The translations under genes were made by a program, and so were the position numbers. This document shows positions 1 to 7,706 of a DNA stretch of 64,000 nucleotides, piece by piece (the stretch's first letter is position 1; every line of letters begins with the position of its first letter). Source of the stretch: Phalacrocorax aristotelis (Eukaryota; Chordata; Aves; Suliformes; Phalacrocoracidae); contig NC_134283.1 in the NCBI RefSeq assembly GCF_949628215.1, positions 3,514,303-3,578,302 on the forward strand, read 5' to 3'. A model generated the notes under the pieces. That model saw only the letters and a program-made list of their open reading frames with translations, was not told the DNA's origin and ran no database searches.

Positions 1-835
1 TAATAATTAAAAAAAAATCAGGATAAATTAAACCACACCAAACGCTTCAGCCGGAGGGGGGGGGGGAACATTAATAATAAATAATCTGACAGCCTCCCCG
101 TGGACCTGGGGGCCACGGAGTTGGTAGATCCCAAGACCCGTTTTGGGCCTCCTTAAATTCCAGGCAAGTAAATTCTACTTGAAAAGGGGGATCTGTCCTA
201 AAAAAAAAAAATTAAAATAATAAAAAAAAGGAATAATTCTATATATATGTTTATCTAAAAGTGGCAAATTTTATATGCTAAAGTATAGGGGGTCTCAGAA
301 AAATAAGTTATGGACCAATATCACAACGACCATTTATACGTTTTAAAAGGAAAAAAAGTATATAAATATATATATATAAATATATGTCCTGGGTATTTTT
401 TAAGTTCTCTGTGCTGTAAAAAATGTGTGGATTTCTAATCAGGCTGATTTTCAGAGCCGTTAATATAATATTTAAAGTTGAGTTCACTGGATTATTTTTG
501 TCTCGCCCAACGATTCCTAACTTCCAAATTAATGACAAGTGATTTCTTCTTCTTCTGTGTACAATTATGCCATAGAGTTTCTTTTGTTTTAGAGCTGTTC
601 TTTTCGCAAGACGAGGAAATAATTTATTTTTTGCTGGTGGATTTTTTTTTTGAAAGGAAAAAGACAAAGTATCTGATACTTTTTTATTATTATTTACGAC
701 GTGTGATGTTTTGTATAATAGATTTCACCTTGACCATTCCTAAGGACTATTTGCTTTAACCTGCTTCAAAGTTCGTTTGTCTTATGTGGTCCTAATTGTT
801 GTACTTACCTTAAAATAAATCCATGCTGTTTTTTT
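1..835 (+). other. Probable 3' UTR end of an upstream gene (FOXC2 by synteny)
   Basis: This tract is AT-rich with T-rich stretches and no convincing reading frame. It ends in an AATAAA at 814-819 followed by a T/GT-rich stretch, which is what the tail of a vertebrate mRNA looks like. FOXL1 lies about 6 kb further on in the same orientation. In amniotes the gene immediately upstream of FOXL1 is FOXC2, also on the same strand, so a FOXC2 3' UTR is the simplest reading. The assignment is an inference from gene order; no coding sequence of that gene is inside the window. It could instead be AT-rich intergenic DNA with a chance AATAAA. Confidence 0.4.
814..819 (+). terminator. Poly(A) signal AATAAA
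   Basis: A canonical AATAAA is followed within 10-45 bases by a T-run and a GT-rich stretch (cttgtctgtgtatat), the usual arrangement for vertebrate cleavage and polyadenylation. It would end the transcript proposed for 1-835. Cleavage would be expected near 830-840. Confidence 0.5.
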
Positions 836-1001
836 CTGCTCCGAGTCTGGCGCTTGTCTGTGTATATACGTGGGGGTTTTTGCAGGTTTTTTTTTTTTTC
901 CTCCCTTCTCTTTTACTTCATGCGGAAAACTGGTTGTTTTTAAATCAAAGTCGTTTTCCCGGAGCCTAAAGGTTTATTATGATGATTTGATAAAAGCTTT
1001 A

Positions 1002-1013
1002 CTTCACGTGAAG
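1002..1013. promoter_or_regulatory. Perfect 12-bp palindrome around a CACGTG E-box
   Basis: CTTCACGTGAAG is a perfect palindrome with the CACGTG E-box at its centre, the core bound by bHLH-ZIP proteins such as USF, MYC/MAX and TFE. It lies just 3' of the proposed upstream transcript end. Whether it is used cannot be seen from sequence. Confidence 0.3.
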
Positions 1014-2005
1014 AGCTGGAAACTATACAACTGAGGGGGTGGGGGGCGAACGCATAAAGCACTGCGGGGGTAGCCGGGTCCGAGCACCCTCAATCCCAAA
1101 TCCTTGCCCAGCTTGAAATTTGGGGGATTTTCCCAGGCCTCCGATGGGGAGAAAAGGATGTGGGGGGGAAACATCTGGAGCCGCAGGGAGGAGGGTTTCT
1201 GCTGCTTTGCCCCGCACGCGTGGGCCTTATACAGTGCCTCGTGTGTTTCAGCGCCCGGAGCCGGCTCTTTTCACGACAGAAACCAAAAATCCCCCCGTTT
1301 TTAAAAACAATACTAATTTTAAAAATCCTGAAAGGCTACGTGTGGGTGCAGGTGATAAAAGCGATCATTTAAATCCGAGCTCACTGCGGAGTCTCAAAGA
1401 AGGTGGAAAGTTCACTTAAGTATAATTTCAAGCTTTAAAATCCTCTCCCGTAGGAACATTTGGCTGCTTTTAACCTTCTTTTTACCTACTGAAGCTCCTG
1501 TTCGCAAGGCTGAGCACTGACAGATGCTCTGCCTTCTCCCCAGGTCAGCCTTAACCCGTTAGAGCAGCTTTAACCTGGCGCAGAAGCGCGGGGGAACAGC
1601 GATGCTGAAGGCGTGGAAATGCCGGTAAAGCCTGAAGCAGACTTTAGGAGAGCTCCTCGGGACTTTTCAAACCTAGCTTACTAGAGCCCGGCTCCTTTCC
1701 CAGCTGCTGCAGAGGCTCAGCTGTCCAACATTTCCCGGCCTTGCCCCCCGCCCACCTCCCGCAGCCCCCCGCCGCCCCCCGCCACCCCTCGCAGCCTGGG
1801 TTGGGAGGCAGCTGTACCCACGGTAGGCTCTTAAAATCGATGATATAAATTGGGTTTGATCGGGTAAACCTCGCATGCGCTAGAAAGCTGGCAAAAAGCA
1901 CTGAAACTCTCGGTTTAAATGAGAAAAAATGTCTGAGCCTCACTTGATCTGTATTTTAAGGAACATTCTTGTAAAACCCTTGCCTCTTTTCCTGGCTCTC
2001 AGGGT

Positions 2006-2046
2006 TTTTTTTCTTTCTTTCTTTTTTCTTTCTCTTTTTTTTTTTA
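2006..2046. repeat. T/C-rich low-complexity tract
   Basis: A nearly pure pyrimidine run of T with scattered C (mostly TTTC and TTTTTTC units) interrupts the GC-rich area. It is simple sequence with no gene in it. Confidence 0.8.
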
Positions 2047-2088
2047 AATGCAACAAAATCCAAAGAACTATTTTAAAGAGAGAAAATA

Positions 2089-2176
2089 AATAGGGTAAAG
2101 GGTAAAAAATAGGGTAAAAAGCAAATAAATAGGGTAAAATGATAAAGAATATATAGGGTAAGAGGGTAAAAAAATA
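2089..2176 (+). repeat. Degenerate tandem array of TAGGGTAAA units
   Basis: Six copies of (TA)GGGTAAA start at about 2091, 2100, 2110, 2130, 2154 and 2164, separated by A/T-rich spacers of variable length. The unit contains the telomere-like hexamer TAGGGT, but spacing and flanks differ from a true TTAGGG array. It is best described as a decayed AT-rich minisatellite. Confidence 0.65.
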
Positions 2177-3904
2177 TAAAACCGGGAAGACTTCTTCCCC
2201 TGCCCCAGCCCACCTCCCTGCGTGTTTTCTCCCCGCGTGGAGCCCGACGGCAGGTGGGTGCCTGCCCTCCCGGAGGTGGCTGGAGGCAGGTGGCTGCTTT
2301 GGGATTTTCCCACATGCGTCGAGAAATCCCGGGGCGGCTGATGCTCCCACACCTTCCCACGCCGGCTTAGGGCGCTGGGCACCCGAGGACCCTTCCGCCC
2401 GCTCCGGGGTGGGCTGGGATGCCCAGGGGGTCGGTGCTGGGGGACGGGGCGTCCAACAACATCCCCCCCCCCGCTGCTGCTGGACAGTTCCTGAGGGGGG
2501 CGGGGGGGGGCGCAGATTGAGCTGGGCTTAGGGGTCCTCTCTCCCCTCACACCCCCTTGTTGGTGGTTTTTTTCCCGCACTCCATCCCGGTGGGATGCTG
2601 CCCCGTGGGGTCTGCGCTGCTCCCGGCCCCTCTCCCCTTGCCCGCGCTGTTGCGCTCCGGTTTCGGAGATGGCTGGATTTCGGGATTTCAGGAGCTTGGC
2701 AGAAAAAGCAAACCTCTCTATTAGGTGCTGAGAGCAGTGGGGGCCCGGGAGCGTGCAGAATCAGGCCCCCCCGCAGCCAGGGCAGGGGGAGCGCACGGCC
2801 CCCCTCCGAAGGGAGGGGTGGGGGGAGCTGAGCGCGCCGTCCCTTTGCTGTGCCCCGTCCTGGGGGGGGTCAGCCCCCATCTGCCCCTCTCCGCCGAGCC
2901 CCAGCCTCCCCTCCCCGCCTTTCCGAGGGGAAGCTTTTTGGGTGGGCTGGTTTCACAGGCGAGGTGAGAGCAAAGTGGGGGTGCAGGGACCTTTTCGGGG
3001 CTGTATTTAAAAGCTGAGATATGGAGGTCGATAACGCCATCGGCATCTGTCGCGACAGGTGACTTGAGCCCGCCCGGGGCAGAAGAAGAGGAAGGAAGGA
3101 AGGAGGAAGGCCCAGGGTAGTTGCTGCAGACAGCCGCGGCCGGATCGGGCCCCGCAGGCCCTCGCCGCTGAAAGACCAGCATAAACCCTCCCCCGCAGCA
3201 GATCAGGAGGGCCAAGCTCGGCCCCAGAGGGGGCTGGCTGAAGCTGCTCTATGCCCGGTTGCACCGGGCCGGGGCCCAGCACTGTTCCGGGCAGCAGATG
3301 AGGATGGTGGATGGATTTTCTTTTTTTAAATTATTTTGGTTTGGGTTTTTTTCCCCCCACTTTTTCTTGCTGCTCTGCCATTAACCTACGGATTTGCAAA
3401 CCTGTCCAAAAGCTCAGACAGTTCCGGGTTTCGGGAAGGGAAGGGACAGCGGGTTTCCAGCGCGTTCCCACCGGGAAGGGATGTCCCCGCAGCCTGGCCA
3501 AGGAAAATTTTCCCTGGTACTGAAGGTAAAACACAGCCCCTTTAGGAATCTCCCCAGGCTTCTGCACAACCCAGGCACGGAGCTGTCTCTTCTCCCCCAG
3601 ACCATCCCACCTTCCCTAGAGCCCTGTAACGCACCCCGGGAGGATTTTGGGGAAGGCCGCTAGCTCTTTTCTTGTCACTTTGAAGGGGACTTTGCAGAAA
3701 GTCCACACCAGGCGCTGAAAGGCCGAGAGAGAACGAAATATACCCCAAATCCCGTGTCAATACCGAGCGACCTCGCAATTGTACAGCGCCGTGCACGGCG
3801 AGGGAGGAGGGGGCGAGGGGTGGGCAGCCTCCGCCGGGCCCCTCCGGCAGGTCGGGTCTAAGGGAGCCCAGGCCGGGCTGCGGCCGGGGTGGGGAGCGTT
3901 GGTT

Positions 3905-4078
3905 TATACCCCAACTCCCCCCGGGCCGGGGTGCAGAGGAGTGGGGAGCACTGATTTACTCCCCGCTCCCCCCGGGCCGGGGTGCAGAGGAGTGGGGAGC
4001 ACTGATTTACTCCCCGCTCCCCCCGGGCCGGGGTGCAGAGGAGTGGGGAGCACTGATTTACGCTCTGCTACCCCCGGG
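3905..4078 (+). repeat. 51-bp minisatellite, about 3.3 copies
   Basis: The unit begins with ccgggccggggtgcagag and ends with agcactgatttactccccgc. Equivalent positions fall at 3921, 3972 and 4023, giving a period of exactly 51 bp. The second and third copies are almost identical; the first and last flanks are degenerate. Because 51 is divisible by 3, one frame shows a 17-residue repeat, but there is no other sign of coding. High identity between copies suggests a recent, possibly length-polymorphic array. Confidence 0.9.
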
Positions 4079-4109
4079 GGCACGGGGCGGGAGCGCTCCT
4101 CGTCGCCGC

Positions 4110-4116
4110 TTTAAAA
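4110..4116 (+). promoter_or_regulatory. TATA-like element TTTAAAA in CpG-rich DNA
   Basis: TTTAAAA is followed directly by GGGG and then by GC-rich sequence with a CAA/ACG repeat and AG-rich stretches that would make a plausible 5' UTR. It could be the core promoter of an unannotated transcript or a distal FOXL1 promoter. There is no direct evidence of transcription in the sequence. Confidence 0.2.
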
Positions 4117-5225
4117 GGGGCTTGTCAGCTGGAGAGGAGGGGAAACACGTCCGGGAGCGCCTCCACCGCCGGCTCCGCGTGTTTTTATTTTTTTCTCCGT
4201 TCAGGGGAAGAACGACGACAACAACAACAACAACCGCCCCCCTCTCCGCCGCCCCGTTCGCTTCCCCGGCCCTCCCACAGCCCTCGGAGCCCCTCGGAGA
4301 GCTGCTCCCGGGCGGAGAAGGCAGCGAGCTCCAGCGATGCCGCCGGCGGGAGAGGGAGAGGAGGCAGCACATGACCTGGGAAGAAGGAGCAGAGAGAAAA
4401 GCCGCATCCCCGCCTCCAAGGATTTCCTACCGCCAAGAGAGGAAAACAAGGAGGAAGCAAGAATTTTACTGGGGGAGGGAGCTCAAGGAGTGAGCGGCAG
4501 CCCCAGTGCCTGTCTCCCGCCGTCCACGCGATTATTTATTGTTTTAATAATCCGTGCTTGGAGTGTCCCAAGGAGCGGGGGACTCCCCGAGGTGGGGAGA
4601 GGAGGGGGCTGTGCGGGGAGGGGGCGGCAACCCTCGGCCTCGCCAAGCTGCCCTGACAGCAGCTGGGCTCTGCCTCATCCCTCCCTGGCGAGGATGCTAT
4701 GGGGGGGCTTCCCGGGCGTACTGGTCCCCGGTATCGAGACTCCAGGGGAGTCCCCGCCTTGTCCGAACCCTTCTTCTACGTCCTTTTTTTTTTTTTTTAA
4801 ATTAATTTGGGGGTTTATTGCATTTTTGGCATGGATTATGGATGGGGACTGCAGCTCCCGGGGGCCGGTGGGTGTGTGCACCGCGGGGAAGGGATGCGGC
4901 ATCCCCAGCAAGGGCGGTGTTAGAAGGGTGGGTCTCCCTCCCACGCGTGGGGGACCAGCCAGTGAGCGGGGAGACCCCCCCCCACGCTCCCCCGAGAAGC
5001 CACCTCCCTCCGCCCCCCGGCTATATTTCCCAGCCTTTAGGACTTATCTGCGGCTTCGCAGCCGCCGCGCTGGTTTTTACCCCGGGGGTGAAAACTCTTC
5101 GCCCGCTGTTTGTGGTGTTTGTTTGGTTTTTTTTTTTTTCTTTTGGGGATGGGGGGGTGGAAGGCAGGACGGGAGCAGAAGTGGGCGAGAAATCCCACGG
5201 GTGAAGGGAAGCTTGCAGGGAGATC

Positions 5226-5244
5226 CGGGAGCGGGGGGCGCTGG
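5226..5244 (+). promoter_or_regulatory. CTCF-like motif
   Basis: GGGAGCGGGGGGCGCTGGG matches the AGnnGGGGGCGC core of the CTCF consensus well. A CTCF site between FOXC2 and FOXL1 would make sense as a boundary between neighbouring forkhead genes. GC-rich DNA yields such matches by chance, so this is only a candidate. Confidence 0.25.
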
Positions 5245-5524
5245 GGGACACCCCGGAGCCCGGCTTTTACCTCTTCCCCTGCCAGGTAGAAGTCCCACCG
5301 CGATCGTGGGAGCGGCACTGATGGGATATTTCTCCCTGAAGGAGAAAGGGATCCTCCTCAGGCCTCCTCATCCCTCCCCCGGAGAAATGATGCTCCACGG
5401 AACAGGGTCTCTCCGGGGTCTAACGCAGGTCTGAGCCGCGGGACGGGGGAGCTGGGGAAACAGCCGACACCTCCAACTGCCTCGGAATCCCTCGGGGCCT
5501 CGGATTGAAGCTGTTACATCAGTA

Positions 5525-5725
5525 GATTAAAAAAAAATTAAATTAAACAACAGAAAACACAGCCCCAAACCTGGACGTTTATACAGAAAAAGAGCATCAC
5601 AAATTCCTAATGTAAGCACCGGCCAGCTGTGTGCACTTGTAAAGTTGTTATAATCCCCCTCCTTGTTATAAACAGGAAAGTACATAATATAAAGCAACAG
5701 GCCCGCATTCACAAATACTGACCCT
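5525..5725. promoter_or_regulatory. AT-rich block inside the CpG-rich area; candidate FOXL1 upstream enhancer
   Basis: About 200 bases of AT-rich sequence, with well-mixed composition and no simple repeat after the first 30 bases, sit between GC-rich stretches. It carries a forkhead-type TATAAACA core near 5667-5675, an E-box-like CAGCTG near 5625-5630 and TAAA/ATTA-rich words. Such islands of complex AT-rich sequence near developmental genes are often deeply conserved enhancers. Conservation could not be tested here. Confidence 0.3.
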
Positions 5726-6219
5726 CCTCCCCGCGCCTGCCAAATTCCCCTTTTATGAAGCTGCTGCAGCCCCCGGGAGTCTCCCCCAGCGCAGCCCCGG
5801 GTAGTGAGGGCTGAGCCGGGGGCTGGGCCCGGGGCTCGCCCCCCGCCCGCTCCCGGTGGCGGCGGGGGTGGGGGGGGGCACACAGAGGGCCGGGCCTGCC
5901 CCCCGCTCCCAGCCGGGACCCCGCACGGGGAGGCGCGGGCTCCGGCCGGGGACCCCCGCCACACCTGAGCCCCCCCTTTCCTGGGGATTCCCGACAGTTT
6001 CTTTTCCTTCCTCCCCGTCGTAGCGCTGCCTTCTCCTCTCATCCTTTTTTCTTCCCTTTTATTTTCCTTTTTCCCCCAATTTTAATATTTTTTTCGTTGT
6101 TTAATGCCCCAGCTTCCCTGCGGGGATCCCTGCCCGCTCCTCCCCGAGCTCCAGCAGTTACATCCTGCTCTGCTGTGTGTGCTTACAGCGTCAAAGGGTG
6201 GACGTGATATTTCAAACAT

Positions 6220-6510
6220 CAGATCAGTGCGTTTATATATTGGGTGCCCGGAAATTTTTCCAAATAAACACAGCTTGATTCGACTTGGGTGGGCAGACTT
6301 ATCAACAGACTAATTCTATAAACAAATGAAGGAATAACCCGGAGACCATTGGCTGGTACGAGCAAGACACGTGGAGAGAGCTTGGAGTTTTGTAGCAATG
6401 AAATTTTAATTAATGTGGGTGGGCTGAGAACACAAACGACTGTTTATCAGAGACAATTTATTTTCCAGTGCTAAGTCAACATATAATAGCAAACTTACAA
6501 CAATTATTTA
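6220..6510 (+). promoter_or_regulatory. FOXL1 proximal promoter and upstream region
   Basis: This AT-rich, complex block lies 200-500 bp upstream of the FOXL1 start codon. It holds an inverted CCAAT box (ATTGGC, 6348-6353), a TATA-like TTATATAT (6233-6240) and forkhead cores TAAACA/TGTTTA at 6265-6270, 6319-6324 (TAAACA within CTATAAACAAA) and 6441-6446. It also has a homeodomain-type TTAATTAA near 6406-6413, GATA-type TTATCA words at 6300 and 6444, and two TGGGTGGGC words (6286-6294, 6416-6424), each one base from the GLI consensus TGGGTGGTC. The exact transcription start is not visible. The role is inferred from position and motif density. Confidence 0.55.
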
Positions 6511-6511
6511 A

Positions 6512-6557
6512 CTTTTTTTTTTTCTTCTCCCCCCCTTTTTTTTTTTTTTTTCTTAAG
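6512..6557 (+). repeat. Polypyrimidine tract ending in AAG, just upstream of FOXL1
   Basis: A 43-base run of T and C (6512-6554) is followed at once by AAG. As simple sequence this is certain. It also has the shape of a 3' splice site (pyrimidine tract, then AG at 6556-6557). FOXL1 is a single-exon gene in mammals, so a spliced 5' UTR would be unusual, and chance low complexity is the more likely explanation. Confidence 0.6.
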
Positions 6558-6561
6558 AGCT

Positions 6562-6723
6562 ATGAAGCAGGGACAGAGGCAGAGCGAGCTCCTTCGGGCA
6601 GGGCTGGGATCTGAGCTCGCACAAATAGCTCCCCGGTGGACTCGTCCCAGGTTCCTGCCCTTCCCCGTCCCTGCGCTGGGCTCCGAGGGGGAAGACCCGG
6701 AGCCGAGAGCCCGCCGGCGATGA
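6562..6723 (+). CDS. Candidate upstream ORF of FOXL1 (53 codons), overlapping the start codon
   Basis: An ATG at 6562 has G at -3 and A at +4, a moderately good context. It opens a frame of 53 sense codons with no internal stop and ends at TGA 6721-6723. That stop overlaps the FOXL1 ATG (6720-6722) as ATGA. The predicted peptide is charged and Pro/Arg-rich with no domain I recognise, so any role would more likely be translational control (reinitiation or start-site shielding) than a functional peptide. It matters only if FOXL1 mRNA starts upstream of 6562. No coding bias can be judged at this length. Confidence 0.35.
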   Translation: MKQGQRQSELLRAGLGSELAQIAPRWTRPRFLPFPVPALGSEGEDPEPRARRR

Positions 6724-7649
6724 GCCACATCTACGGCAGCCACCTCTCCCCCATGGGCAGCCCCTCCATGGTTTATCTCCCGGCCACCCTGAGCTTCGCC
6801 CCCAGCGGTGCCATCTCCCGGCAGGACCCCCCGCAGAAGCCCCCTTACAGCTACATCGCCCTCATCGCCATGGCCATCAAAGAGGCTCCGGAGCAGAAGG
6901 TGACCCTCAGCGGTATCTACCAGTTCATCATGGACCGCTTCCCTTTCTACCACGACAACAAGCAGGGCTGGCAGAACAGCATCCGCCACAACCTCTCCCT
7001 CAACGACTGCTTCGTCAAGGTGCCGCGGGAGAAGGGACGGCCCGGCAAGGGCAGCTACTGGACCCTCGACCCCCGGTGCCTGGACATGTTCGAGAACGGC
7101 AACTACCGCCGGAGGAAGAGGAAGCCCAAAGCCCCGGGGCCACCGGAGGCGAAGGGCGGCGCGGCCCCCCCCGACGGCGGCCACCCGGTGCCGGCGGCTC
7201 GCCCCGACGAGCCCAAGAGGGCCAAGGGGAGCGCGGCGGCGGACTCGGGTGACGAGGGGGTGCCCAGGCCGGGGGGGGAGGAAGCGGTTCCCCCCGGGGG
7301 TCCGCCCCGCTGCGGCGGCGCCCCGGCCCCCGCCGCCGCCCCCCGCCCGCCCGCCGCCCCCGCCGCCCCGCCGCACAAGAGCGGTCCGCGGGGCCGCAGC
7401 TTCAGCATCGAGAGCATCCTCGCCCAGGGGCTGCGGCAGCCGCCCCCCGGGGCAGCCCCCAAGGCGGCCCGGGAGAGCCCGGTGGGCTGCCTCGGCGGCT
7501 CCCTGGTCGCCAGCGGCGGCTTCGGCCCGGCCCTCAATGCCTCCCTCATGCTCGACTCCCAGGTGCACGGGAGGCTTTACCACATCGGCATCCCCTTCCT
7601 CTCCTGCTTCCCTCTCCACTTCTCCGAGGCGGTATTTAATTTCCAGTAG
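6720..7649 (+). CDS. FOXL1: Forkhead box protein L1 (FOXL1), complete single-exon CDS
   Basis: A nuclear winged-helix transcription factor of 309 residues. FOXL1 acts in gut and other mesenchyme, downstream of Hedgehog, and affects neighbouring epithelium. Residues about 38-132 form a complete forkhead domain: it opens with [15 protein letters not shown], has helix 3 [18 protein letters not shown], wing residues [10 protein letters not shown], and a basic end [10 protein letters not shown] that also serves as a nuclear localisation signal. Residues 228-234 (FSIESIL) fit the eh1-type FxIxxIL Groucho-binding motif. The last 40 residues contain NASLMLD and GIPFLS, which match the FOXL1 C terminus and separate it from FOXC, FOXF and FOXL2. 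The middle (about 140-225) is a Pro/Ala/Gly-rich linker and accounts for the length being shorter than the roughly 345 residues of the human protein. The start is the first in-frame ATG (G at -3), giving MSH as in mammalian FOXL1; an in-frame TGA at 6612 precludes a longer frame. No intron or lesion is seen. Confidence 0.97.
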   Translation: MSHIYGSHLSPMGSPSMVYLPATLSFAPSGAISRQDPPQKPPYSYIALIAMAIKEAPEQKVTLSGIYQFIMDRFPFYHDNKQGWQNSIRHNLSLNDCFVKVPREKGRPGKGSYWTLDPRCLDMFENGNYRRRKRKPKAPGPPEAKGGAAPPDGGHPVPAARPDEPKRAKGSAAADSGDEGVPRPGGEEAVPPGGPPRCGGAPAPAAAPRPPAAPAAPPHKSGPRGRSFSIESILAQGLRQPPPGAAPKAARESPVGCLGGSLVASGGFGPALNASLMLDSQVHGRLYHIGIPFLSCFPLHFSEAVFNFQ

Positions 7650-7682
7650 TTGCCCCATAATTATAACCCCCCCATCACCCTA

Positions 7683-7706
7683 GACCCCGGTCGCTGCTCC
7701 GGGGTC
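7683..7706 (+). other. GC-rich stem-loop early in the FOXL1 3' UTR
   Basis: GACCCCGG (7683-7690), an 8-base loop, and CCGGGGTC (7699-7706) form a perfect 8-bp stem, 33 bases after the stop codon. Seven of eight pairs on one side are G-C or flanked by them, so it should be stable in RNA. Function is unknown; it may be incidental in GC-rich sequence. Confidence 0.5.

Larger units (their letters stand above)
1020..5480. other. GC/CpG-rich intergenic stretch upstream of FOXL1
   Basis: Most of this stretch is GC-rich with frequent CpG, G-runs and C-runs, typical of the broad CpG-island chromatin around FOX gene clusters. Long open frames occur on both strands (for example 4337-5434), but they translate into Pro/Gly/Arg/Ser-rich low-complexity sequence with no recognisable domain, as expected when stop codons are rare in GC-rich DNA. 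I support no gene here. Runs of G such as 2492-2511 and 1034-1047 could form G-quadruplexes. The TATA-like TTTAAAA at 4110-4116 precedes GC-rich sequence resembling a 5' UTR, so an unannotated non-coding transcript is possible. Confidence 0.6.

Noticed and set aside
4337-5434. 365-residue open frame upstream of FOXL1 (+ strand)
   Set aside because: It starts with ATG but translates into Pro/Gly/Arg/Ser-rich low-complexity sequence with F-runs from a poly-T tract, no domain, and overlapping open frames on the other strand. GC-rich DNA gives such frames by chance.
6636-6719. N-terminal extension of FOXL1 from position 6636
   Set aside because: The codon at 6636 is GTG, not ATG. The first in-frame ATG is 6720, which gives the MSH start typical of FOXL1; the extra 28 residues have no FOXL1 similarity.
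6504-7658. 384-residue open frame antisense to FOXL1
   Set aside because: It is the mirror of GC-rich FOXL1 codons; the protein is Gly/Ala/Arg/Val-biased with no domain, and its end runs into the poly-K translation of the polypyrimidine tract.
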